Assembly (NCBI GenBank): GCA_029777145.1 | Contig: JAKOSS010000952.1 | Location: forward strand, 1-7,581 | DNA: 7,581 nucleotides | Direction: 5' to 3' | From: Acidobacteriota bacterium | Lineage (GTDB): Bacteria; Acidobacteriota; Blastocatellia; Pyrinomonadales; Pyrinomonadaceae | Shown here: piece after piece, positions 1-6,295 of the stretch | Position numbering within the stretch: position 1 is the stretch's first letter | Layout: every line of letters begins with the position of its first letter | Notes under the pieces: model-generated | Told to the model about the DNA's origin: nothing | Databases searched by the model: none | What the model saw: only the letters and a program-made list of their open reading frames with translations | Position numbers and translations under genes: made by a program

Positions 1-1356
1 CCGGACAAGATAATCTCCGTCCGCGAGGGTCCGCCGGTCGTCATCGGTCTCGGCGACGGCGAGTTCTTCGTCGCGTCGGACATTCCGGCGATACTTCAGC
101 ATACGCGCGACGTCTTCTATCTCGGCGAAAAGGAGATCGCGGTCCTGACAAAGGATTCGGTGCGCGTCATGGATTTTGACGGCAACGCCGTCGAGCCGAA
201 ACAGCAGCGGATCACGTGGGACCCGATCATGGCCGAAAAAGGCGGGTTCAAACATTTTCTGCTCAAAGAGATCTACGAGCAGCCGCGCGCCGTACGCGAT
301 ACCGTGCGCGGACGCGTTTCGCTCGACACGGGCAAGGTCTATCTTGATCCGATGAACATCTCGGAAGAGGAATTCCGCGCCGTCCGGACGATCAAGATCG
401 CTGCCTGCGGGACGAGCTGGCACGCCGGGATCGCCGCGAAATACATGATCGAGGAACTCGCGCGCGTGCCGGTCGATGTCGACTACGCGTCCGAATTCCG
501 ATACCGCAATCCGGTTCTCGACGAGAACGACCTGCTGATCGTCATTTCGCAATCCGGTGAAACCGCGGACACGATCGCCGCGATGCGCGAGGCGAAAGAA
601 GCGGGCTGCAAGGTGCTCGCGATCTGCAACGTCCAGGGCTCAATGGTCACGCGCGAGGCCGACGGCACGATCCTGACGCACGCCGGTCCGGAGATCTCGG
701 TCGCTTCGACCAAGGCGTTCACGTCGCAGATCATCGCGCTTTACATCTTCGCGCTCTATCTCGGCGAAACGCGCGGGAAACTGAGCGAACAGGAGGTAAT
801 CGGCCACGCGCAGGAACTGATCGAACTGCCGATGAAGATCGAGGAGATCCTTTCGGACGCGGATTCGATCGAGGAACTCTCAAAGGATTTTTTCCGTTCG
901 CAGGACTTTCTATATCTCGGCCGCGGGATCAATTTCCCGGTTGCGCTCGAAGGTGCGCTCAAGCTCAAGGAGATCTCGTACATTCACGCCGAAGGCTATC
1001 CGGCCGGAGAGATGAAACACGGCCCGAACGCGCTGATCGATGAAAAACTACCGGTCGTCATCATCAACACCCGCGAGGAAGGAAACGCCGGCAGCGAACT
1101 TCGTTATGAGAAAACGCACTCGAACATCGTCGAGGTCAAGGCCCGCGACGGGATCATCCTTTCGATCCTTTCCGAGGGCGACACGATGAGCTCGGTTGTT
1201 TCGGACCACGTCATCGAGATCCCGCAGGTTTCGGATATCCTGGCGCCGATCCTTTCGGTCGTTCCGCTTCAACTTCTGGCGTACTACATCGCGGTCCGCC
1301 GCGGTTGCGATGTTGATCAGCCACGGAACCTGGCAAAGTCAGTAACTGTCGAATAG
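1..1356 (+). CDS. glmS: Glutamine--fructose-6-phosphate aminotransferase (isomerizing), 5'-truncated
   Basis: This cytosolic enzyme makes glucosamine-6-phosphate and glutamate from fructose-6-phosphate and glutamine. That is the entry step to UDP-GlcNAc for peptidoglycan and other envelope sugars. The frame is open from base 1, so the start and the N-terminal glutaminase domain with its catalytic Cys lie off the left edge. The visible 451 residues begin at about residue 159 of a roughly 610-residue family member, at the tail of the glutaminase domain ([14 protein letters not shown]). The first SIS domain shows CGTSWHAG (fragment residues 136-143), SQSGET (about 183-188) and [11 protein letters not shown]. 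The second SIS domain shows [19 protein letters not shown] and [14 protein letters not shown]. The C-terminus [15 protein letters not shown] is the usual GlmS ending. An internal GTG at 160 lies mid-domain and is not the start. No frameshift or lesion is seen. No terminator hairpin follows the stop before the next ORF. Confidence 0.97.
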   Translation, partial: PDKIISVREGPPVVIGLGDGEFFVASDIPAILQHTRDVFYLGEKEIAVLTKDSVRVMDFDGNAVEPKQQRITWDPIMAEKGGFKHFLLKEIYEQPRAVRDTVRGRVSLDTGKVYLDPMNISEEEFRAVRTIKIAACGTSWHAGIAAKYMIEELARVPVDVDYASEFRYRNPVLDENDLLIVISQSGETADTIAAMREAKEAGCKVLAICNVQGSMVTREADGTILTHAGPEISVASTKAFTSQIIALYIFALYLGETRGKLSEQEVIGHAQELIELPMKIEEILSDADSIEELSKDFFRSQDFLYLGRGINFPVALEGALKLKEISYIHAEGYPAGEMKHGPNALIDEKLPVVIINTREEGNAGSELRYEKTHSNIVEVKARDGIILSILSEGDTMSSVVSDHVIEIPQVSDILAPILSVVPLQLLAYYIAVRRGCDVDQPRNLAKSVTVE

Positions 1357-1400
1357 TTTGGAGTTCTGCCGTGGGGCCGCATCGCTGTATCATGGCAACG

Positions 1401-1610
1401 ATGAAAAAAACGGACCGACGACATCTGCGAGTACATAAGACGACGTTGAAGGAATCAACCGCCGGCGTCGATTTGGGGGACCGGACTCCGCAGGAGCTGA
1501 TCGGGTTGATGTGGCAGATGACCCTCGATGCCTGGGCCTTCAAGGAGAACCTCAATGTTGAACCCCGACTACAAAGACATGTTGTCGTGCTTAATCGAGG
1601 AAGACGTTGA
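1401..1610 (+). CDS. Small conserved-looking hypothetical protein paired with a nucleotidyltransferase
   Basis: The product is about 69 residues, basic at the N-terminus (MKKTDRRHLRVHK) and without a signal peptide or membrane segment. The core TPQELIGLMWQMTLDAWAFK and the tail VEPRLQRHVV resemble, from memory, short proteins found directly upstream of AbiEii/DUF6036-type nucleotidyltransferases. No function is known to me. The last 56 bases overlap the start of the nucleotidyltransferase gene in another frame, so the RLQRHVV tail is encoded in dual-coding DNA. The start is uncertain. ATG 1401 gives the most natural N-terminus but has no Shine-Dalgarno sequence. In-frame ATG 1392 is also possible. 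GTG 1371 is preceded by GGAG at 1360-1363 with 7-base spacing and would give 79 residues. A TATCAT at 1388-1393 could be a -10 element for a nearly leaderless ATG 1401 transcript, but this is weak. The call as a gene rests on position, overlap and remembered similarity. Confidence 0.68.
   Translation: MKKTDRRHLRVHKTTLKESTAGVDLGDRTPQELIGLMWQMTLDAWAFKENLNVEPRLQRHVVVLNRGRR
1542..1547 (+). promoter_or_regulatory. Ribosome binding site that fixes the nucleotidyltransferase start
   Basis: AAGGAG lies 7 bases before ATG 1555 and inside the coding sequence of the preceding small ORF. It supports ATG 1555 over the longer in-frame opening at 1528, which would add nine residues (MPGPSRRTS) with no ribosome site of its own. 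Confidence 0.75.
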
Positions 1611-2013
1611 TTTCTTGATTGTCGGCGCCTATGCACTGGCGGTGCACGGGTTTCCGCGGGCAACCGGCGACATTGATATTTGGGTACACAACAGCCAATC
1701 CAACGCCGAAAGGGTAGTCCGCGCGCTTGAGAGATTCGGCGCTCCGACCTCAGCATTGACCGTTGAAGATTTCACATCGCCGGACATCGTGATTCAAATC
1801 GGAGTCGAGCCCAGTCGGATCGATCTTCTAACGAAGATCAGCGGAGTAGAATTCGAAATTGCCTGGACGAACAAAACGAAGATCAAGATCGATGGGTTGG
1901 ATGTTTTCGTTTTGTCGAAAGAGAATTTGCTGACCAACAAACGTTCCACTGGGCGTCCCAAGGATGTTGGCGACATCGCCTGGCTCGAGGGACTTTCAAC
2001 CTCGTTCGAATAG
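1555..2013 (+). CDS. AbiEii/DUF6036-like nucleotidyltransferase
   Basis: The product is 152 residues, soluble, with the polymerase-beta-like nucleotidyltransferase signature. Residues 20-32 read FLIVGAYALAVHG, in the place of the usual Gly-Gly/Ser helix-capping motif. GDIDIWV follows at 38-44 and supplies the DxD metal-binding pair (D39, D41). SRIDLLT offers D90 as a candidate third carboxylate. Near the C-terminus NKRSTGRPKDVGDIAWLE (128-145) matches the Lys/Arg-rich KDxxDI..L tail typical of AbiEii-like and related small nucleotidyltransferases. Such proteins transfer nucleotides to RNA or protein targets, or act as the toxin or antitoxin half of type IV-like (AbiE) and HEPN/MNT pairs; which applies here is not decided. 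No HEPN protein is adjacent. The gene overlaps the small upstream ORF by 56 bases and lies 17 bases before the DinB-like gene, so cotranscription is likely. Base composition in parts (for example 1861-1920) is visibly more AT-rich than glmS, a mild hint of separate origin. Confidence 0.85.
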   Translation: MLNPDYKDMLSCLIEEDVDFLIVGAYALAVHGFPRATGDIDIWVHNSQSNAERVVRALERFGAPTSALTVEDFTSPDIVIQIGVEPSRIDLLTKISGVEFEIAWTNKTKIKIDGLDVFVLSKENLLTNKRSTGRPKDVGDIAWLEGLSTSFE

Positions 2014-2021
2014 CATTGGTT

Positions 2022-2025
2022 AGGA
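2022..2025 (+). promoter_or_regulatory. Ribosome binding site for the DinB-like gene
   Basis: AGGA lies 5 bases before ATG 2031. It favours that start over the in-frame TTG at 2016, which has no purine-rich sequence before it. Confidence 0.5.
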
Positions 2026-2030
2026 CTGAA

Positions 2031-2504
2031 ATGAGCGGCATCACATCCCTAATTGCGGCTTTGGAGAACGCGCCGGGCGTCATCATTCCGATGATCCGCG
2101 AGTTTCCGGCCGATTATCTGAAACGCCGGCCGAGTCCGACGAAATGGTCAGCTTATGAACACGCGTGTCATCTGTCGGGAACCGACGCGGCATTTCGCGC
2201 GCGGCTCGATCTGATACTGTCAGTCGAGAATCCGCTCATCGAAACGATCGAGAATTCGCCCGAGGTGGAAGCGGGTGCGCTGCTCGATGTGGATCTCAAC
2301 GAATCGCTCGAACGTTACGCGCGGGAACGCGCGAATTTGGTCGTCAGGCTCCGCGGTTTGTCGGCCGATGATTGGGAACGAACGGCGGTTCACGAAGCGT
2401 TCAGCCATTATTCGGTCCGGATCATGTTCCGCCACGTGCTCAACCACGAAATGCTCCACGCTTACCGGATCGAGGAATTGCTCCTCAAGAAAGACTGGGA
2501 TTGA
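2031..2504 (+). CDS. DinB-fold (DinB_2 / YfiT-like) putative metal-dependent protein
   Basis: The product is 157 residues, the normal length for the four-helix DinB/YfiT fold. Family members bind a divalent metal through three histidines; some are thiol S-transferases, others have unknown activity. Candidate ligands here are H47 in the motif HACHL (44-48) and H139/H143 in HVLNHEMLH (135-143), followed by the typical YRIEELL ending. The N-terminal region MIREFPADYLKRRPSPTKWSA also fits the family, where a Pro-x-x-x-Trp-Ser segment precedes the first histidine helix. There is no signal peptide, so it is cytosolic. ATG 2031 is preferred over TTG 2016 because of the AGGA ribosome site. The gene begins 17 bases after the nucleotidyltransferase stop and may share its transcript. 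The substrate cannot be told from sequence. The similarity to DNA-damage-induced DinB of Bacillus is of fold only. Confidence 0.86.
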   Translation: MSGITSLIAALENAPGVIIPMIREFPADYLKRRPSPTKWSAYEHACHLSGTDAAFRARLDLILSVENPLIETIENSPEVEAGALLDVDLNESLERYARERANLVVRLRGLSADDWERTAVHEAFSHYSVRIMFRHVLNHEMLHAYRIEELLLKKDWD

Positions 2505-2523
2505 TCAGCGTTCGATCATGAAG

Positions 2524-2537
2524 ATCGGGTAACCGAT
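2524..2537 (+). other. Short hairpin with GTAA loop after the DinB-like gene
   Basis: The sequence ATCGG-GTAA-CCGAT forms a perfect 5-bp stem, extendable by one G-U pair, with a GNRA-type tetraloop, 20 bases past the stop codon. No T-run follows, so it is not a standard intrinsic terminator. It may be a 3' stabilising hairpin or chance. The rest of the 146-base gap holds only the putative promoter listed separately. Confidence 0.25.
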
Positions 2538-2595
2538 TCTGGTCCAACTCGATCCAAATCAGTCCGGCTTCGCGCTGGCAATTCACCTCAACAAA

Positions 2596-2625
2596 TTTTC
2601 ATCTCGGCGACGGTGATGGTAAATT
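2596..2625 (+). promoter_or_regulatory. Putative sigma70-type promoter for the membrane protein/CapA pair
   Basis: TTTTCA at 2596-2601 (4 of 6 to the -35 consensus) is followed after 18 bases by TAAATT at 2620-2625 (4 of 6 to the -10). TGG lies directly before the latter, as in an extended -10. It lies 26 bases before ATG 2651, in the only intergenic gap ahead of that gene. This was matched by eye. Confidence 0.35.
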
Positions 2626-2650
2626 CTTCCTTGCCGCAAATTCGGACCCT

Positions 2651-3124
2651 ATGAACAAATCTCAGGTAATTTGGTTGATCATCAGACTTGCGGGCGTGTA
2701 TTTGGCATACCTGCTGTTGATCACGTTTCTCGGGCTCGTCGCGTCGATTCCGGCGCTGTTCACGTTGCCGAAGATCGACGCTCCGAACAAGAACGCAAAC
2801 GTCTCGAACCCGACGATGATACGTCCGATCGAGATTCAGCCGGCCGACGGAATCTACGGCGCGAACAACGATCCGACGCAGCCGAACCAGCCGAAATCAG
2901 CGGATGATTCGATAACCGCCAAGTTCAAGGGCCAAAATTTCACTGATTTTCTTTGGTACCTGATAATGACGGCGATCTACGGAGCGCTGACCTGGTATCT
3001 AATACGTGACGGCCGGATCCTGTTCGACATCCTCAATCGCGAACGCCCCGACTGGGCGGCCACTGAACGCGAGCCGGAAGTCACGACGTTGAATCTGACC
3101 GAAGAACAGCGTCGCGCAGAGTGA
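2651..3124 (+). CDS. Two-helix membrane protein of unknown function upstream of CapA-like gene
   Basis: The product is 157 residues that I do not recognise. A hydrophobic segment at about 8-36 (WLIIRLAGVYLAYLLLITFL region) and a second at about 100-118 (FLWYLIMTAIYGALTWYLI) are likely transmembrane helices. Between them lies a loop of about 60 polar residues rich in Asn, Pro and Gln (NNDPTQPNQPKSADD). By the positive-inside rule (basic RDGRILFDILNRERPDW after helix 2) both ends probably face the cytoplasm and the loop the periplasm. The charged tail ends in LTEEQRRAE. No strong Shine-Dalgarno precedes ATG 2651, only a weak GGA. Its stop (TGA 3122-3124) overlaps the GTG at 3121 of the next gene in a GTGA arrangement, suggesting coupled translation with the CapA-like protein and possibly a shared envelope role. 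I infer that role from position only. Confidence 0.8.
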   Translation: MNKSQVIWLIIRLAGVYLAYLLLITFLGLVASIPALFTLPKIDAPNKNANVSNPTMIRPIEIQPADGIYGANNDPTQPNQPKSADDSITAKFKGQNFTDFLWYLIMTAIYGALTWYLIRDGRILFDILNRERPDWAATEREPEVTTLNLTEEQRRAE

Positions 3125-3129
3125 GTATT

Positions 3130-4239
3130 ATGCAGAAAGTTTTGATCAATATCATGGCCGTTCTGGCGGTCGCGCTGACCGGCGCGTGTCTGACGAAGAC
3201 TGTCGAATCTCAGGAGCGCAATCGCGTCGCCGGACCGATCTCGAAGCCCGCTGAGGTGCAAAAAGGACCGATCACGATCGCCGCAGTCGGCGACATCATG
3301 CTCGGCTCGACCTCGATCAACGATACTTTCCTGCCGCCGAATGACGGCGCCGACATTCTGAAAGAAGTTGCACCGATACTTTCGAAAGCCGACATCGCCT
3401 TTGGAAATCTCGAAGGTCCGATGCTCGAAGGCGGCAAAACGTCGAAATGTCCGCCGACCTCGACCCGCTGCTTCGCGTTCCGTGTTCCGACACGCTACAA
3501 CAAATGGCTCAAGGACGCCGGATTCGATGTTCTGAGCCTCGCGAACAACCACGCGGGCGATTTCGGCGACTACGGGCGGTTAAGTACGCGACAGGCGCTC
3601 GATGCCGTCGGTATCAAACACGCCGGCAGCGATCGCGACGCGTTTTCGACCGCATATCTCGAGGTCCACGGACTCAAGGTTGCGTTCATCGCCTTTGCGC
3701 ACAACAATTTGGTCCCGAACGTAAACGATCTCGTGGCTGCCCGTCAGTATGTCGAAGCGGCGGACAAGAAGGCCGACATCGTCGTCGTTTCATTCCACGG
3801 CGGCGCCGAGGGAACCGAACAGCAGCACGTGCCGAACCGGACCGAATTCTACGGAAGCGAGGCGCGCGGGAATCTGCCGCTTTTCGCGCGGACGGTGATC
3901 GACGCCGGTGCGGACCTCGTGATCGGACACGGCCCGCACGTCATGCGCGGGATGGAGATCTACAAGGATCGACTGATCGCTTATTCGATGGGCAACTTCG
4001 CGACGTACGGAATGTTCAAGCTCGAGAACGAAACTGCTCTGACCGCGATCTTCGAGATCAAACTCAACCCGGACGGTTCGTTCGCCGAGGGCAAACTCCA
4101 CGCCGGACGGCAACTCGGCCGCGGCGGTCCGACGCTTGATCCGACGGGCGAAGGAGTCCGTGTCGTCCGCAACCTCTCGATCGCCGACTTCGGCGACCGC
4201 GCTCCGAAGATCAAGGATGACGGAACATTTACGCGGTAA
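3130..4239 (+). CDS. CapA-family protein (PGA_cap metallophosphatase fold), probable lipoprotein
   Basis: CapA-family proteins carry a calcineurin-like metallophosphoesterase fold. The namesake is needed for poly-gamma-glutamate capsule assembly in Bacillus, but most homologues have no proven role. The 369-residue product opens with a hydrophobic signal ending in ALTGAC (C20), an acceptable lipobox, so it is likely anchored outside the cytoplasmic membrane. The domain then shows, in order: ITIAAVGDIMLGS (48-60, first metal Asp), ADIAFGNLEGPM (88-98), DVLSLANNHAGDFG (133-146), VVVSFHGGAEGTE (218-230), and DLVIGHGPHVMRGMEIY (262-278) with AYSMGNFATYG. All expected metal-binding Asp/Asn/His positions are present. 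A GTG at 3121 would add three residues and overlap the previous stop; ATG 3130 keeps a compact signal peptide. No capB, capC or capE is in the window, so a true polyglutamate capsule role is unsupported. The stop is one base from that of the convergent regulator gene. Confidence 0.92.
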   Translation: MQKVLINIMAVLAVALTGACLTKTVESQERNRVAGPISKPAEVQKGPITIAAVGDIMLGSTSINDTFLPPNDGADILKEVAPILSKADIAFGNLEGPMLEGGKTSKCPPTSTRCFAFRVPTRYNKWLKDAGFDVLSLANNHAGDFGDYGRLSTRQALDAVGIKHAGSDRDAFSTAYLEVHGLKVAFIAFAHNNLVPNVNDLVAARQYVEAADKKADIVVVSFHGGAEGTEQQHVPNRTEFYGSEARGNLPLFARTVIDAGADLVIGHGPHVMRGMEIYKDRLIAYSMGNFATYGMFKLENETALTAIFEIKLNPDGSFAEGKLHAGRQLGRGGPTLDPTGEGVRVVRNLSIADFGDRAPKIKDDGTFTR

Positions 4240-4240
4240 G

Positions 4241-6145
4241 TTAATTCTGATTTTGTGGGAAGTTTAGTTGGCGGACGATCTCGATAAACCGCGGATCGTC
4301 CTTTACAAGATCAAAGAACAGCGGGTGACTCAAACCGACCATCCATGGATCGTGTTCCGCCATTCCTTTCTGGAGATACTTCACGGTGTTTTCTGTGTCG
4401 CCGACGCGCGCGAAAACTGACGCAACGCCGTTGGGCGGAAAGTTCCTGAGGTGCGGTCGTGTGAGTAGTTGGTTGAGCCGTACTCGCCAATATTCCGAAA
4501 GGCCGCCGCGGTCGAACGCTGCACGGACTTCGTCGGCGCATTCTTTTGGTTCACCCTGCATTTCCATCACCTTCACGAAGGATTCGAACGCTTCGCGGTC
4601 GCGTCCTGATTTCTCGAGGGCAAGTCCCTGGTGAAAATAGCTGTAGCCATAGTTGGGATCTATGGCGTGGACCTCGTTCATCAGATCGATCACCTTTTGA
4701 TATTGGCCGAGATACAAGAATCTCGACGCGTACGATGTGCGAACTGTCGGAGATCTCGGATCAAGTGCGATCGCGGCCTCGTAGTGTCGGAACGCCTCGT
4801 CATAACGCTTCATCTCGAAAAGATACTCGGCATACCATTGCTGACCCGTCGCGTAATTCGGTTTCAATTCGACCGCCCGCCTGAACGATTCGTCGGCGGC
4901 CTTCCAATCCCAATCGTAATAGGCTTGGATCGTCCCGCGGGCGGCGTACGCCTCGGCGATCCCGTCGTCGATCCGAAGCGCCATATCGATCGCCTCGCGG
5001 GCTTTCGGATTTGCGACCGAAGGCATTTCGACCCCATAGTTCGAAAGCACGGCGTAGCAGTTGGCAAGACCGATGTACGCGAGCGCGTAACCCGGCTCAA
5101 GTTCCGTGGCCTTCGTGAATTCAACGATCGCATCCTTCAGATCTTGCGGCGACCGCTTGTTCCAAAGATAAACTCCCTGGAAATAACGAAGTTGAGCATC
5201 GGGATTCGAGGTGTAGTTCTTTGCGACCCGTGACCTTTCTTCCGGCGTGAGGCTCGCGGATAGCGCGTCCGCGAGATCGAGTGAGAGCCGATCCTGAATT
5301 CCGAAAAGCGCGCGCGCCTGATCGTCGTAAATTCTTCCCCAAACGGACGCGCCTGACTTGACGCGAATCAACTGCGCATAAACCCTGAGGTTGCCCTCGA
5401 CACGCTGAACGCTGCCCATTACCAAGATGTCTGCGCTCAGATCCTCGCCGATTTGGCGAGGGTCGGCCGTTGTCCCGGCGTATTTCTGAACCGCGCCGGA
5501 TGGCCTGACGACGACGCTGCGGATGTTGGCAAGCCGGGTCGTCATCGACTCCGAAACACCTGCCGCGATGACATCGTCCTCAGGCGGTCCGAGATTTCTG
5601 AATGGCAGGACGGCGACGGCCGTTGGCCGATTCGGGTCCGTCGGGGCGTTCGATCCTGAAAGAAAAAGAACCAATACGATCGAGAGCAGGACAAGAAAGC
5701 CGAACGAAGCAACGAAGATCATTGTCCGGCGATCCAAAGTGATTTCATCATGCTGACCGTCTGGATCTGCCGTCGATACTGTGACGCGGGGAGTGCCGAC
5801 AATTTCGCTGACGGGCGATATCGGGACGATCAGGCGGTAGCCGCGGTTCGGAACAGTCAGTACGAATTGCGGGTTTTTCGGATCATCACCGAGAGCTTTA
5901 CGAAGAACGAAGATCGTCTGCGACAAATTCGCTTCTTCGACAAAAACATTCTCCCAAACCTCGTCGAGAAGTTGGTTTTTCGTCACAACTTCACCGGCGT
6001 TCCCCACCAGGCAAATCAAAACGTCAACCGCCTTCGGCGACAGGTGTATCTTCTCACCGCCGTCGCGCCGGCAAAGAAGCCTCCGCTGCGTATCGAGGCG
6101 GAACGGGCCGAATTCGAATAACGTGCCTTCCAAAAGCTCAGTCAT
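4241..6145 (-). CDS. Membrane-anchored winged-helix regulator with TolB-like and TPR domains (CadC-like)
   Basis: The product is 634 residues. Residues about 8-108 form an OmpR/CadC-type winged helix (FEFGPFRLD, LSPKAVDVLICL, VTKNQLLDEVW, NLSQTIFVLRKALGD, TVPNRGYRL). A polar linker leads to one transmembrane helix at about 142-163 (MIFVASFGFLVLLSIVLVLF). Residues about 175-295 (AVAVLPFRNLG, ESMTTRLANI, DILVMGSVQRVEGNLRVYAQLI, ASVWGRIYDD) resemble the TolB N-terminal/FlgO-like domain seen in this architecture. TPR-like helices fill about 318-634 (AIVEFTKATELEPGYALAYIGLA, AAIALDP, AFESFVKVMEM). The layout implies cytoplasmic DNA binding controlled by a periplasmic ligand or partner; the signal is unknown. 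There is no kinase receiver domain. ATG 6145 is chosen because the winged helix begins right after it; the frame stays open to a TTG at 6211, but those 22 residues resemble no domain and would cover the operator-like repeats. It is divergent from the delta-60 gene and is probably autoregulatory. Confidence 0.92.
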   Translation of the reverse strand: MTELLEGTLFEFGPFRLDTQRRLLCRRDGGEKIHLSPKAVDVLICLVGNAGEVVTKNQLLDEVWENVFVEEANLSQTIFVLRKALGDDPKNPQFVLTVPNRGYRLIVPISPVSEIVGTPRVTVSTADPDGQHDEITLDRRTMIFVASFGFLVLLSIVLVLFLSGSNAPTDPNRPTAVAVLPFRNLGPPEDDVIAAGVSESMTTRLANIRSVVVRPSGAVQKYAGTTADPRQIGEDLSADILVMGSVQRVEGNLRVYAQLIRVKSGASVWGRIYDDQARALFGIQDRLSLDLADALSASLTPEERSRVAKNYTSNPDAQLRYFQGVYLWNKRSPQDLKDAIVEFTKATELEPGYALAYIGLANCYAVLSNYGVEMPSVANPKAREAIDMALRIDDGIAEAYAARGTIQAYYDWDWKAADESFRRAVELKPNYATGQQWYAEYLFEMKRYDEAFRHYEAAIALDPRSPTVRTSYASRFLYLGQYQKVIDLMNEVHAIDPNYGYSYFHQGLALEKSGRDREAFESFVKVMEMQGEPKECADEVRAAFDRGGLSEYWRVRLNQLLTRPHLRNFPPNGVASVFARVGDTENTVKYLQKGMAEHDPWMVGLSHPLFFDLVKDDPRFIEIVRQLNFPQNQN

Positions 6146-6155
6146 AAACCGCTCT

Positions 6156-6197
6156 TGAGAAATTCTGAGAACTTTTGATGTCCATTTTGAGGACTTT
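6156..6197 (-). promoter_or_regulatory. Tandem 10-base direct repeats, operator-like
   Basis: Read on the + strand the units are TGAGAAATTC (6156-6165), TGAGAACTTT (6166-6175), a degenerate TGATGTCCAT (6176-6185) and, after two bases, TGAGGACTTT (6188-6197). Units two and four differ at one position and start 22 bases apart, about two helical turns; one and two are directly adjacent. Winged-helix regulators of the OmpR/CadC class commonly bind such head-to-tail sites. The array starts 11 bases upstream of the regulator start codon, so autoregulation, and control of the divergent delta-60 gene, is plausible. This was detected by eye. Confidence 0.5.
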
Positions 6198-6204
6198 CGG
6201 CAGT

Positions 6205-6210
6205 AAGTCA
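6205..6210 (-). promoter_or_regulatory. Possible -35 element for the regulator gene
   Basis: On the - strand TTGACT (5 of 6 to the -35 consensus) lies just upstream of the direct-repeat array. No convincing -10 is found at 16-18 bases, so the assignment is weak. If it is real, the repeats would overlap the core promoter and act in repression. Confidence 0.25.
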
Positions 6211-6281
6211 AGAGAAATTATGGCATTCGAAAGTTGAGGTCGAATCGGGTTGAATTCGGCCGTCAGGATCAGACTCAAAGA

Positions 6282-6289
6282 AGAGGTGA
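6282..6289 (+). promoter_or_regulatory. Strong ribosome binding site of the delta-60 repeat gene
   Basis: AGAGGTGA lies 6 bases before ATG 6296, a near-ideal Shine-Dalgarno. It fixes the start of a gene that has no stop codon inside the window. Confidence 0.8.
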
Positions 6290-6295
6290 AGCGCT

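Noticed and set aside
1211..1756. A 181-codon - strand ORF across the end of glmS and the small-ORF region
   Set aside because: It runs antisense through conserved glmS codons and the nucleotidyltransferase active-site region, is Arg/Ser/Cys-rich, and shows no domain.
2509..2540. Inverted repeats after the DinB-like gene as an intrinsic terminator
   Set aside because: The stems are only 5-6 bp and no T-run follows, so termination is not supported; only a low-confidence hairpin is listed.
2977..3552. A 191-codon - strand ORF opposite the membrane protein and CapA-like genes
   Set aside because: It is a shadow of the CapA motifs on the other strand; its composition is Arg-rich with no family signal.
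3447..4139. A 230-codon + strand ORF in another frame inside the CapA-like gene
   Set aside because: It is very Arg-rich, a usual out-of-frame product of GC-rich coding DNA, while the other frame carries all CapA motifs.
4631..5233. A 200-codon + strand ORF opposite the TPR regulator
   Set aside because: It lies wholly inside the regulator gene on the other strand, shows no recognisable domain, and has an Arg/Ile/Val-rich composition typical of antisense reading.
6192..6209. Inverted repeat GACTT-N8-AAGTC as a dyad operator
   Set aside because: The arms are only 5 bases and one arm is already part of the direct-repeat array, which explains it better.
6146..6211. N-terminal extension of the regulator to a TTG at 6211
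   Set aside because: The 22 added residues match no part of the winged-helix family, which begins right after ATG 6145. The extension would also place the direct repeats inside coding sequence.
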